64,000 nt of DNA, taken from assembly GCA_963753685.1 (NCBI GenBank), contig CAVWDE010000010.1, forward strand, positions 62,001 to 126,000. The letters are read 5' to 3'. The stretch is from DATAOG01 sp963753685 (GTDB taxonomy: Bacteria; Pseudomonadota; Alphaproteobacteria; Geminicoccales; Geminicoccaceae). Of this stretch, positions 1 to 9,100 are shown piece after piece (position 1 is the stretch's first letter; the number at the start of each line of letters is the position of its first letter). The position numbers and the translations under genes are program-made. Under the pieces are notes generated by a model that saw only the letters and a program-made list of their open reading frames with translations, did no database searches and was not told the DNA's origin.

Positions 1-1
1 G

Positions 2-1201
2 GCGCCTCAGGTCGCCGGGGCCTGGGCGCCCAAGGTCCTGACGGCCGAGTACGATCCGAGCTCACAGCCGGTCGCCGGCAAGCGCGGCGCTCTGATCGGC
101 ATGGCGCTGACCGAGAAGCAGGGCGGCTCGGATCTGCGCGCCAACAGCACGACAGCGGAGCCGGTGGGCGATGGCAGCTTCCTGCTGGTCGGCCACAAAT
201 GGTTCTGCTCGGCGCCGATGTCGGACGCTTTCCTGACGCTCGCGCAGACCGAGGCCGGTCTCACCTGCTTTTTCGTGCCGCGCTGGCGGGCGGACGGGGT
301 GCGCAACGCCATGCACATCCAGCGGCTCAAGGACAAGCTCGGCAATCGCGCCAACGCCTCGGCCGAGATCGAGTACGCCGGCGCCGTGGCGCAGCTGATC
401 GGCGAGCCCGGCCATGGCGTGCGCGCGATTATCAAGATGGTCCACCACACCCGGCTCGACGCCGCGCTGAGCTCGGCCGCGCTGATGCGCCAGGCGGTCG
501 CCCAGGCGCTCCACCACGCCGCCCACCGCAGCGCCTTCCAGAAGCGGCTGATCGACCAGCCGCTGATGAAGAGCGTGCTCGCCGACCTCGTCCTCGAGGC
601 CGAGGCGGCGCTGGTCCTGGCGATGCGCCTTGCGCGCGCCTTCGACGCCGCGGCGAACGACCCGGCGGCGGCGAGCTTTGCCCGCCTCGCGACCGCGGTC
701 GCCAAGTTCTGGATCTGCAAGCGGGCGCCGGCCGCGATCGGCGAAGCCCTCGAATGCCTGGGCGGCAACGGCTACGTCGAGACCTCGATCCTGCCGCGCC
801 TGTACCGCGAGGCGCCGGTCAACTCGGTCTGGGAAGGCTCCGGCAACGTCGTCTGCCTCGACGCGCTGCGCACGCTCACCCGGGATCCGGGCGCCCAGGA
901 CGCCCTGTTGGCCGAACTCGAGCGGGCGCGCGGCGCCGATCTCAGGCTCGATGCCTGGCTGGTCCGGCTGAAGAACCGCCTGCGCGAGCCCCCCGACCCC
1001 GAGGCGCAGGCGCGCCGCCTGGTCGAGCAGCTGGCGCTGGCCCTGCAGGGCGCGCTCCTGGTCCAGCACGCCCCGCCCGCGGTCGCCGACGCCTTCTGCG
1101 CCTCGCGCCTGGCCGATGGCGGCGGGCGGCAGTTCGGCGCCCTGCCGCGCGGCCTCGATCCGGCGGCGATCTGCGAGCGGGCGCGGCCGAAGCTCGCCTG
1201 A
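2..1201 (+). CDS. AidB-like acyl-CoA dehydrogenase (5' end outside window)
   Basis: This is a flavin-dependent acyl-CoA dehydrogenase of the AidB / isovaleryl-CoA dehydrogenase-like group. The frame is open from the window edge, so the N-terminal part lies upstream. The visible protein carries the middle beta-domain signature LTEKQGGSDLR near the start. The helical C-terminal domain contains HTRLDAALSSAALMR, a DQPLMKSVLADLVLEAEAA stretch, and the flavin/substrate motif ECLGGNGYVE followed by YREAPVNSVWEGSGNV, all typical of AidB relatives. The family uses FAD; AidB itself is tied to alkylation stress in E. coli, but many homologs act on branched or long acyl-CoAs, so the substrate is open. 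It ends before a strong hairpin and is not obviously co-transcribed with the next gene. Confidence 0.88.
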   Translation, partial: APQVAGAWAPKVLTAEYDPSSQPVAGKRGALIGMALTEKQGGSDLRANSTTAEPVGDGSFLLVGHKWFCSAPMSDAFLTLAQTEAGLTCFFVPRWRADGVRNAMHIQRLKDKLGNRANASAEIEYAGAVAQLIGEPGHGVRAIIKMVHHTRLDAALSSAALMRQAVAQALHHAAHRSAFQKRLIDQPLMKSVLADLVLEAEAALVLAMRLARAFDAAANDPAAASFARLATAVAKFWICKRAPAAIGEALECLGGNGYVETSILPRLYREAPVNSVWEGSGNVVCLDALRTLTRDPGAQDALLAELERARGADLRLDAWLVRLKNRLREPPDPEAQARRLVEQLALALQGALLVQHAPPAVADAFCASRLADGGGRQFGALPRGLDPAAICERARPKLA

Positions 1202-1221
1202 GAGCCCGCGGACCGGTTTCA

Positions 1222-1240
1222 CCCGGCCTTCAAGGCCGGG
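1222..1240. terminator. Hairpin after acyl-CoA dehydrogenase, possible terminator
   Basis: Seen directly: CCCGGCCTT and AAGGCCGGG are perfect complements separated by one base, so a stem of about seven GC-rich pairs with a five-base loop forms 20 bases after the stop codon. A short T-containing stretch follows but no clean U-tract, so intrinsic termination is inferred from position and stem strength only. Confidence 0.45.
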
Positions 1241-1410
1241 CGCGGCTTTCGCGCGGCTTGCCCGTCGAGCCCGGGCGATGAGGGTAAGGCGAGCCCGATC
1301 GGACAACGACCGACCGGACAGCAAGGCCCTAAGGATTTTGGCCTGCAAGCAGCCTTCCATTTCCGGATGGCCAGATCTAGCCTGCCGATGCCTGTCGGAA
1401 GGATCGTCCG

Positions 1411-2985
1411 ATGAATTGGTCCAGGCTATTGTTCGCCGGTCTGATGGCCGTTCAGCTCGCGTGCGCCGGCCCGGCCGCGGCCGGGAATGTGCTGCGCTGG
1501 GCGAGCGTCGGTGGGGCGCTGACTGCCGACCCGCATGCTTACGACGATACCCAGACCTGGGCCCAGCTCGCGCAGATCTACGAGGGGCTTGACGGGCTCG
1601 ATTCCAACTGGGAGCTGGTGCCCCAGCTCGCCGTGGCCTGGCGGCTGGTCGAACCGACGATCTGGGAGTTCGACCTGCGCCCGAATGTCCGCTTTCACGA
1701 CGGCACCCCGCTTACGGCCAGCGATGTCGTCTTCAGCTTCACGCGCGCGAAGACCGAGCTTCCGCAGGGTCTGGCTGGCCGCATCCAGAGCATCGCCGAG
1801 GTGCGGGCGGTCGACGAGCACACCGTCCGCATCGAGACCAAGTTCCCGGACCCGCAGCTCTCGGAGAAGGTGCGCGGCATTGACATCATGTCGGAACGCT
1901 GGGCGGCGGCGCACGACGCCCGGGTGCCAGTCAACGCCAGCGCTGGTGAGCAGGAGAACTACGCCTCCCGGCACGCCAACGGTACCGGCCCGTTCGTCCT
2001 GAAAGAGTTCGAGCCGAACGGACGGGTGGTCATGGTGCGCAACCCCGACTGGTGGGGCCTCGAGCGCTACCCGCACAATATCGACCGGATCGAGTACACG
2101 CCGATCCCCGATGCCGAGGCGCGCCTGGCGGCGCTGCTCCGGGGCGACCTCGACCTGCTGACCACGCCGCCGCTCTCGGCGCTCGATCGGATCCGGAGCA
2201 CGCCGGGCCTGAAGCTCGCGGAGGCGCCCGAGCTGCGCACCGTCTGGCTCGGCCTCGATCAGGGTCGGGATGAACTGCGCTCGTCCAACATCAAGGGCAG
2301 AAATCCCTTCAAGGACAGGCGGGTCCGCCAGGCGATCTATCAGGCGATCGACATCGAGGCGATTCGCAAGAACGTCATGCTCGGGCTCGCGCGCCCGGCA
2401 GGGATGCTCGTCCCTCCCGGCGTCAACGGCTACGCGCCCGGGCTGGACCAGCGACTGCCTTACGATCCTGTGGCAGCCAAAGCCCTTCTCGTCGCCGCCG
2501 GCTACCCGGATGGCTTCAGCGTCACCCTCGACTGTTCCAAAAACTCACCCATAGCCAACGAGGAGGCGATCTGCCGGATGATCGCCGCGCAACTCAACGA
2601 GATCGGCATCGCCGCCACCGCCAACCCCCAGCCGAGGGAGGTTGCCTGGGCCAATTTCGACAATCGCGAGACCGACTTTTGGTTCGACTGCTGGGGGGCG
2701 CTCGATTCGGAGTTCATCTTCGTCCACCAGTACCGGACCGGGGACAGCGCCAACGCGTCCGGCTATTCCAACCCACGGGTCGACGCCCTGATCGACAAGA
2801 TCGACAAGGAGATGATCACCTATGCCCGCGACGCGATGATCGAGGAGGTCTGGAAGATCGTGCTCGACGACATCGTCTACATCCCGCTGCATCACCAGGT
2901 GATCGTCTGGGCGATGCGCGACAACCTCGACCTGCCAATCTTCCCGTTCAATCGCCCGTTCTTCCGCGAGGCGCGGTTCAAGTAG
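1411..2985 (+). CDS. ABC transporter substrate-binding protein, family 5 (peptide/oligopeptide type)
   Basis: Periplasmic solute-binding protein of the DppA/OppA (SBP_bac_5) family, 524 aa, the usual length. Residues 1-24 form a signal peptide ending in GPAAAG. The mature protein has the family landmarks: an early QIYEGL segment, the FDLRPNVRFHDGTPLTASDVVFSF signature, and a C-terminal region with KIDKEMITYARDAMIEEVWKI. The ATG is preceded by AAGGATC at a good distance. No permease or ATPase genes flank it here, so it is an orphan binding component or serves transporter subunits elsewhere. The ligand (peptide, nickel, opine, sugar-type compounds are all known in this family) cannot be read from sequence. 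Confidence 0.9.
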   Translation: MNWSRLLFAGLMAVQLACAGPAAAGNVLRWASVGGALTADPHAYDDTQTWAQLAQIYEGLDGLDSNWELVPQLAVAWRLVEPTIWEFDLRPNVRFHDGTPLTASDVVFSFTRAKTELPQGLAGRIQSIAEVRAVDEHTVRIETKFPDPQLSEKVRGIDIMSERWAAAHDARVPVNASAGEQENYASRHANGTGPFVLKEFEPNGRVVMVRNPDWWGLERYPHNIDRIEYTPIPDAEARLAALLRGDLDLLTTPPLSALDRIRSTPGLKLAEAPELRTVWLGLDQGRDELRSSNIKGRNPFKDRRVRQAIYQAIDIEAIRKNVMLGLARPAGMLVPPGVNGYAPGLDQRLPYDPVAAKALLVAAGYPDGFSVTLDCSKNSPIANEEAICRMIAAQLNEIGIAATANPQPREVAWANFDNRETDFWFDCWGALDSEFIFVHQYRTGDSANASGYSNPRVDALIDKIDKEMITYARDAMIEEVWKIVLDDIVYIPLHHQVIVWAMRDNLDLPIFPFNRPFFREARFK

Positions 2986-3010
2986 GCGGTCGGGAGTGGG
3001 CGATCCGGCC

Positions 3011-3027
3011 GCCGAGCGCCGCTCGGC
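3011..3027. terminator. Palindrome between convergent genes, possible bidirectional terminator
   Basis: Seen directly: GCCGAGCG and CGCTCGGC around a single C form a near-perfect palindrome in the 96-base gap between two convergently transcribed genes. The position fits a shared terminator. There is no clear T-run on either side, so the role is inferred. Confidence 0.35.
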
Positions 3028-3081
3028 GAGCGAGCCTGGAGGTTCGAGTGGACGCGTTGCGTCCGAAGGCCCGCCGTGGGC

Positions 3082-5100
3082 TTAGGCCGCCGGCGCGGCC
3101 TCGTAGGCGGTCACCGGCAGTTCGGCCTCCACCGTGCCGCGGATGAACGCGTCGAGCTCGGCGGCCTCGAGCGGGCGGCTGAACAGGAAGCCCTGGAGCT
3201 CGGTGCAGCCCTCGGCGCGCAGCCAGGCGCTCTGCTCGGGGGTCTCGACGCCCTCGGCGCAGACCTCCATGCCGAGCACGCGGCCGAGGCCGAGGATCGC
3301 GTGCACCATGACGTCGGCCTGGTCGTGGCGGCCGAGCGTGCTGGTCGACGAGCGCGCGATCTTGATCCGGTCGAACTTCTGCAGATAGCTGAGGCTGGAA
3401 TAGCCGGTGCCGAAGTCGTCGATCGCGATCGTGACCCCGAGCTGCTTGAGCCGGTCCAGGATCTCGCAGGCGAGGTGGGTGTCGCTCAGCACGGCACCCT
3501 CGGTGATCTCGAGCTCGAGCCGCTCGGGCGCGAGCCCGGTCTGCTCGAGCGTCTGCTGGATCAGGGCGACCAGATCGCGCTGCCGGAACTGCGCCGGCGA
3601 CAGGTTGACCGAGACCCGGATCTTCGGCCAGGCCGCGGCGCGCGCGCAGGCCTCGTGCAACACCCAGGCGCCGAGCGGCACCATCAGGCCGATCGCCTCG
3701 GCGATCGGCAGGAATTCCCGCGGCTGGACCAGTCCCAGGGTCGGATGCCGCCAGCGCAGCAGGGCCTCGAGGCCGATCACCGCCTGCGTCTCGGCCGCGA
3801 TCTGGGGCTGATAGTGGAGCTCGAACTGGCCGGCGGCGAAGCCGTGCCAGAGGTCGGCCTCGACGGCGCTGCGCTCGCGCAGCTCGGCGTCCATGTCCGG
3901 CTCGAAGCGGCGGCGGCTGCCGGGGCCCTCGCCCTTGGCCCAGCGCAGCGCGATGTCGGCGTGCTTGAGCAGCTCGTCGGCGGAGTCGCCGTCGCCAGGG
4001 ATCAGGATGACGCCGATACAGGCGGTCACGGTCAGGCTGCGGCCCTCGATCTCGAAGGGTTCGACCAGGCAGCCCTGCAGATGCAGGCAGAGCGCCTCGG
4101 CATCGGCCGGCTCGCGAATCCGTGGCTGCAGGATCGCGAACTCGTCGCCGCCGGTCCGGGCGATCATGCCGGTCTCGTGCACGCAGGCTTGCAGGCGCTG
4201 GGCGCAGGCCTTGATCAGCTGATCGCCGATCCCAGGGCCCAGGGTGTCGTTGATCTCGCTGAACCGATCCAGGTTGAGGCACAAGAGGGCCGCCGGCTCG
4301 CCATGACGGGCGCGCGCCACCGCCTGGGCGAGGCGTTCGCAGAGCTCGCCCCGGTGCGGCAGGCCGGTCATCGGGTCGTGCGCGGCGAGATGCCGGACCT
4401 CGGCCTCGGCGACCACGGCGCGCGTGATGTCGGTGCCGGTGCCGCGGAAGCCCGTCAGCTGCCCGGCGCGGTCGTGGACCGGCCAGCCGCTGATCTGCAG
4501 ATGCCGATCCCTGCCGTCGGCGTCGGCAATCCGGAACTGGAAGTCCTGGAAGGCGCGGCCGCGGACCAGATCGCCGCGGTGGCGCACCCAGGCCTCGTCG
4601 TCGGCCAACGGCCCGCCCGGCCGCCAGAAGGCCCGCGCCCGCGCCAGCTCGGCGAGCGCCGGCGGCGCGTTGTCCGACACCATGGTCAGCTGCTGGTCGG
4701 CGTCGATCTCAAAGGTCCACTCCGACGACCCGCCGGGGAGGCGGTCCGGGGCGGGGGCGGCGGCCTCCACCACTGAGTGGTCCGCGAGCTCGACCAGCCG
4801 GCGCTCGACCTCCTGCCGGCGGGCGACCTCGACGCCGAGCTCCTGCGTGCGCCTCACGGCGAGCATGCCGGATGCGATCGCGAGCGCGATCAGGAGCGCC
4901 CAGACCTCGCCGAGCAGCCAGCCCCAGCCGTGGCTCGACAATTCGGCGAACAGCCCCCGGATGTCGACCAACGACGCGAGCGCGGCCGTCCCGGCCAGCA
5001 GGATAAGAACCCTCAGGATGTCGCTCCGTCCGGCCCGGCTGCCGAAGGCCCGGAGCGCGCGGGGTCCGAGATCGGTCCGCGGGTTGGTCGATAGGATCAT
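3082..5100 (-). CDS. Membrane-associated PAS-GGDEF-EAL cyclic-di-GMP protein
   Basis: 672 aa. Two hydrophobic segments (about 28-46 and 60-80) anchor the N-terminus; a PAS-like sensor region follows at about 125-225 (ending FRGTGTDITRA), then a GGDEF domain (about 237-400) with an intact GGDEF at 317-321, and an EAL domain (about 410-655) with EAL around E445, ITE near 532, DDFGTGYSS from 561, AEGVE and a QGFLFSRP ending. The family makes (GGDEF) or degrades (EAL) c-di-GMP. An oddity: the usual K-I-D-R-S-F segment of the EAL domain reads K-I-A-R-S-S (K580, A582), which removes a conserved acidic residue near the metal site, so phosphodiesterase activity may be reduced. It is transcribed alone, divergent from the acyl-CoA synthetase operon. 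Confidence 0.92.
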   Translation of the reverse strand: MILSTNPRTDLGPRALRAFGSRAGRSDILRVLILLAGTAALASLVDIRGLFAELSSHGWGWLLGEVWALLIALAIASGMLAVRRTQELGVEVARRQEVERRLVELADHSVVEAAAPAPDRLPGGSSEWTFEIDADQQLTMVSDNAPPALAELARARAFWRPGGPLADDEAWVRHRGDLVRGRAFQDFQFRIADADGRDRHLQISGWPVHDRAGQLTGFRGTGTDITRAVVAEAEVRHLAAHDPMTGLPHRGELCERLAQAVARARHGEPAALLCLNLDRFSEINDTLGPGIGDQLIKACAQRLQACVHETGMIARTGGDEFAILQPRIREPADAEALCLHLQGCLVEPFEIEGRSLTVTACIGVILIPGDGDSADELLKHADIALRWAKGEGPGSRRRFEPDMDAELRERSAVEADLWHGFAAGQFELHYQPQIAAETQAVIGLEALLRWRHPTLGLVQPREFLPIAEAIGLMVPLGAWVLHEACARAAAWPKIRVSVNLSPAQFRQRDLVALIQQTLEQTGLAPERLELEITEGAVLSDTHLACEILDRLKQLGVTIAIDDFGTGYSSLSYLQKFDRIKIARSSTSTLGRHDQADVMVHAILGLGRVLGMEVCAEGVETPEQSAWLRAEGCTELQGFLFSRPLEAAELDAFIRGTVEAELPVTAYEAAPAA

Positions 5101-5559
5101 GATCTGCCGCCGAAAGCTGGTGCGAGCAGTTCAGTATCCGCGCCGCGCGCTAACAAAGCCTATATGCCGGCGGGCTCGGGTGCTGGGCAACGCGAAGGCG
5201 CGACCCGACCACGGGATCCGGAACGCTGTCGTCCCGTTGGTTGACACGGAGGGTGTCCAAGCGCCCGGTCCAGGGGCGGGGCACTAGCCTTGCCGGGCGG
5301 CGCCGGTTATAGCTAAGCTTGAGAGGCAGGGACGGATCGCCTGGTCGCCGCGGCCATCGGTGCGCGGAGACCGGGCGGCTCGTGTTCGTTTGAGCCAACG
5401 CCCCGGGAGGCGGATTCCGGTGTCCGACGTCGTCGAGCGCACCGCAGCGCGATCAGGGCCGGCCCGTAGGAAAGGGCGCGGCGGGCAAGGCAGCGGTGGG
5501 CCGTGCCGCCTGGCCGCCTCGCGCCGAGGGCGGAGGGCGCGAGGGGTGGCACCTTGACC
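5101..5559. other. 459-base intergenic region between divergent genes
   Basis: No coding sequence is credible here; open frames in it are short and compositionally random. It separates the GGDEF-EAL gene (minus) from the transporter operon (plus), so both promoters should lie here. A perfect TTGACA occurs at 5241-5246, but no acceptable -10 element lies 16-18 bases downstream. No terminator or RNA gene was recognised. Confidence 0.4.
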
Positions 5560-7479
5560 ATGCAGCTGCCCGAGATTGCGCAGGCCGACACCACCGCCAA
5601 GCTGTTGCTGCACAATGCCGCCCGCTTCGGTGCCGAGGTCGCGCTGCGCGAGAAGGACTACGGTATCTGGCACGCCTACAGCTGGGCCAACTCCAAGGCC
5701 CGGGTTCAGGAGCTGGCGCTCGGGCTGCTGGCGCTCGGGCTCGGCCGCGGCGACGTGGTCGGGATCATCGGCCGCAACCGGCCGCACTGGCTCTGGGCCG
5801 AGCTCGCGGCGCAGAGCGTCGGCGCCATGTCGCTCGGCATCTACGAGGACGCGCTTGCCAAGGAGGTGGAGTATCTGCTCGGCTATGCCGAGGCCAAGAT
5901 CGCCTTCGCCGAGGACGAGGAGCAGGTCGACAAGCTGCTCGAGATCGCGGGCCAGCTGCCCGGATTGCGCTGGATCGTCTACAACGATGCGCGCGGCCTG
6001 CGCAAATATGCCGACCCCCGGCTGCTCTCGCGTGCGCAGCTGATCGAGCGCGGACAGGATCAGCCCGCCGGCCGGTTCGAGCAGCTGGTGGCCGAAGGCC
6101 GCGGCGACGAGGTCGCGGTCTTGTGCACAACCTCGGGCACGACCGCCCACCCCAAGCTCGCGATGCTGCAGCACCGGCCGCTGCTCGAGCATGTCTGCGC
6201 TTACCTGCGCGCCGAGCCGCGCGCGCCCACCGACGAGTACGTCTCGATCCTGCCGCTGCCCTGGATCGTCGAGCAGGTCTACGTCGCGCTGATGCCGCTG
6301 CTCTCGCGCATCCGGGTCAACTTCCCGGAGGACGACCGCACGGTGATCCAGGATCTGCGCGAGATCGGGCCGACCCATGTGCTGTTCGCGCCGCGCGTCT
6401 GGGAGCAGATCTCGGCCGACGTGCACGCGCGCATGCTCGATGCCAACCGGCCGAGCCAGGCGATCTTCCGTCGGGCGGTCGCCGCCGGGCTGAAGGCGCT
6501 CGATGCCGGCCGCCGCTCCTGGCTCGCCGACCGGGTGCTGTTCGACACCCTGCGCGACCGGCTCGGCCTGTCGCGGGTCAAGTCGGCGGCGACCGGCGGC
6601 TCGGCGCTGGGCCCCGATACGTTCCGATTTTTCCTCGCCATGGGGGTGCCGCTGCGCCAGCTCTACGGCCAGACCGAGGCGGCCGGCGCCTATACCATCC
6701 AGACCGGCGGCGAGCTCGACTTCGACAGCTCGGGCCTGCCCTTCGACAACACCGAGCTCCAAATCCACAATCCCGACCCGACCGGGCTCGGCGAGGTCCG
6801 GGTGCGTCATACCGGGATGTTCAAGAGCTACTTCAAGCAGCCGGACGAGACCCAGGCGGCGATGACCGCGGACGGCTGGCTCAAGACCGGCGATGCCGGC
6901 TATCTCGACGAGCAGGGCCGGCTGGTGGTGGTCGACCGGCTGCGCGACATCGCCACGACCGCCACGGGCGTCCGCTTTTCGCCCCAGTTCATCGAGAACA
7001 AGCTCAAGTTCTCGCCCTACATCGGTGAGTGCGTGGTGCTCGGCAACGGCCGGCCGGCGGTGACCGCGATCCTGTGCGTGCGCTATGCCATGGTCGCCAG
7101 ATGGGCCGAGGGCCAGGGGCTGGCGTTCACGACCTACACCCACCTCGCGGGCCGGCCCGAGGTCTACCAATTGGTCGCCGGCGAGGTCGAGAAGGTCAAC
7201 GCGAGCCTGCCGCCGGCCCACCGGATCAGCCGTTTTTTGCTACTCTACAAAGAGTTGGATGCCGACGACGGCGAGCTGACCCGGACGCGTAAATTGCGCC
7301 GCGGCGTGATCGACGAGCGCTACCGGACCCTGATCGACGCGCTCTATTCGGGCCAGAGCAAGGTCGCGGTCGAGACCGAGGTCACCTTCGAGGACGGCCG
7401 CACCGGCAGGATCGCCGCCGAGATGGCGATCCACGACGCAGCACCCGAGGCGCTGCTGATCCAGCAGGCCGCGGAGTAG
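5560..7479 (+). CDS. AMP-binding long-chain acyl-CoA synthetase (transporter-associated)
   Basis: Adenylate-forming ligase, 639 aa, activating a carboxylic acid with ATP and CoA. It carries the P-loop-like CTTSGTTAHPKLAMLQH (about 187-203), LYGQTEAAG (about 367-375) and the hinge motif GWLKTGDAGYLDEQGRLVVVDRLRD (about 440-464). The sequence resembles the long-chain synthetases that head HAAT-type transporter operons in alphaproteobacteria. The start is placed at ATG 5560 (MQLPEIAQAD) because GAGGGGTGG lies 11 bases upstream; an in-frame upstream start would only add low-complexity residues. It is followed after 9 bases by the ATPase gene. The substrate is not predictable; co-occurrence with a transporter and a PaaK-like ligase suggests uptake and activation of an organic acid. 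Confidence 0.9.
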   Translation: MQLPEIAQADTTAKLLLHNAARFGAEVALREKDYGIWHAYSWANSKARVQELALGLLALGLGRGDVVGIIGRNRPHWLWAELAAQSVGAMSLGIYEDALAKEVEYLLGYAEAKIAFAEDEEQVDKLLEIAGQLPGLRWIVYNDARGLRKYADPRLLSRAQLIERGQDQPAGRFEQLVAEGRGDEVAVLCTTSGTTAHPKLAMLQHRPLLEHVCAYLRAEPRAPTDEYVSILPLPWIVEQVYVALMPLLSRIRVNFPEDDRTVIQDLREIGPTHVLFAPRVWEQISADVHARMLDANRPSQAIFRRAVAAGLKALDAGRRSWLADRVLFDTLRDRLGLSRVKSAATGGSALGPDTFRFFLAMGVPLRQLYGQTEAAGAYTIQTGGELDFDSSGLPFDNTELQIHNPDPTGLGEVRVRHTGMFKSYFKQPDETQAAMTADGWLKTGDAGYLDEQGRLVVVDRLRDIATTATGVRFSPQFIENKLKFSPYIGECVVLGNGRPAVTAILCVRYAMVARWAEGQGLAFTTYTHLAGRPEVYQLVAGEVEKVNASLPPAHRISRFLLLYKELDADDGELTRTRKLRRGVIDERYRTLIDALYSGQSKVAVETEVTFEDGRTGRIAAEMAIHDAAPEALLIQQAAE

Positions 7480-7488
7480 GCGGGCATC

Positions 7489-8310
7489 ATGGTCGCGCTC
7501 ACGGAGCCGACCGCCCGCGCCGGCCGCAGGCGTCAGCTCGACCGGGTGCTGCTCGAGGTCAACGGCATCACGCTGCGCTTCGGCGGCGTCGCGGCGCTGA
7601 CCGACGTGAGCTTCGATGTCCGCGAGCGCGAGATCCGCGCGATCATCGGCCCGAACGGCGCCGGCAAGTCCTCGATGCTGAACGTGATCAACGGCTTCTA
7701 CCAGGCGCAGGAGGGCACGATCACCTACAAGGGCCGGACCTGGCGGCACATGCGCCCGCACGAGGCCGCGGTCCAGGGCATCGGCCGCACCTTCCAGAAC
7801 ATCGCCCTGTTCCGGGGCATGAGCACGCTCGACAATCTGATGACCGGCCGGATCCTGAAGATGCGCGCCAACTTCCTCGAGCAGGCGATCTACCTCGGGC
7901 GCGCCCGGCGCGAGGAGCTGGCGCACCGCGCGTTCGTCGAGCAGATCATCGACTTCCTCGAGATCCAGGCGATCCGCAACACGCCGGTCGGCCAGCTGCC
8001 CTACGGCCTGCAGAAGCGGGTCGAGCTCGGCCGGGCGCTGGCGATGCAGCCGGACCTTCTGCTGCTGGACGAGCCGATGGCCGGCATGAACCTCGAGGAG
8101 AAGGAGGACATGTGCCGCTTCGTGCTCGACGTCAACGAGGAGTTCGGCACCACGATCGCCCTGATCGAGCACGACATGAGCGTGGTCATGGACATCTCGG
8201 ACCGGGTCGTGGTGCTCGACTACGGCAGGCTGCTGGCCGACGGCACCCCGGATGAGGTGCGCAACGACCCCGCCGTGATCGAGGCTTACCTCGGGGTTGC
8301 CCATGAGTGA
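7489..8310 (+). CDS. livG: LivG-like ABC transporter ATP-binding protein
   Basis: 273 aa ATPase of the hydrophobic amino acid (HAAT) transporter class. Walker A is GPNGAGKSS (about 55-63), the Q-loop lies in IGRTFQNIALF, the signature segment is LPYGLQKRVE and Walker B is LLLLDEP, followed by the LivG-type MAGMN and the H-loop IEHDM. It couples ATP hydrolysis to the LivH/LivM permeases. Its stop codon overlaps the next gene's start in ATGAGTGA. Canonical gene order would put livH immediately downstream; here a nucleotidyltransferase-HEPN gene intervenes. Confidence 0.94.
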   Translation: MVALTEPTARAGRRRQLDRVLLEVNGITLRFGGVAALTDVSFDVREREIRAIIGPNGAGKSSMLNVINGFYQAQEGTITYKGRTWRHMRPHEAAVQGIGRTFQNIALFRGMSTLDNLMTGRILKMRANFLEQAIYLGRARREELAHRAFVEQIIDFLEIQAIRNTPVGQLPYGLQKRVELGRALAMQPDLLLLDEPMAGMNLEEKEDMCRFVLDVNEEFGTTIALIEHDMSVVMDISDRVVVLDYGRLLADGTPDEVRNDPAVIEAYLGVAHE

Positions 8311-9100
8311 CACACTGATCCGGGCGAAGCCGCAGATCGATGATCCCGAAGAGCTCGACCGCGTAGTGGGCAAGCTGGTCGATGCGTTCGCGCCTATCGC
8401 GATCTACCTGTTCGGCAGCCGCGCACGACGCGAAGCATGGCAGGACAGCGACTACGATCTGATGGTCGTCCTGGACGATCAGTATCCACGCGAGAAGCTC
8501 AAGCCCAGCGCGTGGTGGTCGTTGGTGCGCAGCGATCGCATCGAGGCTAACATCTGCTTCAGCCGCGAAAGTGCTTACGCGTGGCGAAGGCACGAAGTTG
8601 GCACGCTTGAGTTTGAGGTGGAGGTCGATGGCATTCAGCTTCATCCATCCATAAGGGGGGTTTTTAGCCAGGCGAGGCCGTCGGATCTGGGGATGTTCAA
8701 CGTGGACGTGGTGCGCGAGTGGCTTCAGCAGGTCCAGCGGGACCTGGATGCCGCATTCAGCTGTGTTTATGGTCCAAGGGTGGTGCCGGACCGCGGTGCG
8801 TTTCATGTTCAGCAAGCCGCCGAAAAGCTGGCCAAGGCCGCATTGGTCGCGCATCGGATTCGCCCAGAGAAGACGCACGAAATCGCCGATGTTGCAAAGG
8901 AGATGCCGGAGGACTTTGCGCTCAAGGAGCGTTTCTCGGCCTTGGATCAATTTTCCGACTTCGCGGTCACCTTTCGATACCCCGGCGGGGGTGAGGTGCC
9001 AATCCCGTCGGCGGCCGAGGTCCAAACCTGGATCGCTGATATTGAGGTGCTCAAAGCCGATTTCGAGCGCTGGCTCGTGGAGCAGGAGGGGGCGTCGTGA
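8303..9100 (+). CDS. Single-chain nucleotidyltransferase (MNT)-HEPN protein, inserted in the transporter operon
   Basis: 265 aa fusion. The N-terminal half is a minimal nucleotidyltransferase with the diagnostic LFGSRARREAWQDSDYDL (GS, ten residues, DxD; residues about 35-52). The C-terminal half is a HEPN domain: a VREWLQQVQRDLDAA helix, then FHVQQAAEKLAKAALVAH and an RPEKTH segment that fits an RX4H pattern. Separate MNT and HEPN proteins form type VII-like antitoxin/toxin pairs in which the MNT modifies the HEPN RNase; here both are in one chain. The start ATG overlaps the livG stop and the stop overlaps the livH GTG. Its visible GC content is clearly below the neighbours, and its 3' end supplies AGGAGGGGG, the ribosome site of livH. 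Toxicity is untested; a stand-alone RNA-modifying role is possible. Confidence 0.85.
   Translation: MSDTLIRAKPQIDDPEELDRVVGKLVDAFAPIAIYLFGSRARREAWQDSDYDLMVVLDDQYPREKLKPSAWWSLVRSDRIEANICFSRESAYAWRRHEVGTLEFEVEVDGIQLHPSIRGVFSQARPSDLGMFNVDVVREWLQQVQRDLDAAFSCVYGPRVVPDRGAFHVQQAAEKLAKAALVAHRIRPEKTHEIADVAKEMPEDFALKERFSALDQFSDFAVTFRYPGGGEVPIPSAAEVQTWIADIEVLKADFERWLVEQEGAS

Noticed and set aside
3076..4776. Long plus-strand frame opposite the GGDEF-EAL gene
   Set aside because: It mirrors the codon pattern of the real minus-strand gene and has low-complexity Ala/Gly/Leu composition with no motif; high-GC DNA gives such antisense frames throughout the window.
5241..5246. TTGACA as promoter of the acyl-CoA synthetase operon
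   Set aside because: No -10-like hexamer at 16-18 bases; left as an observation within the intergenic entry.
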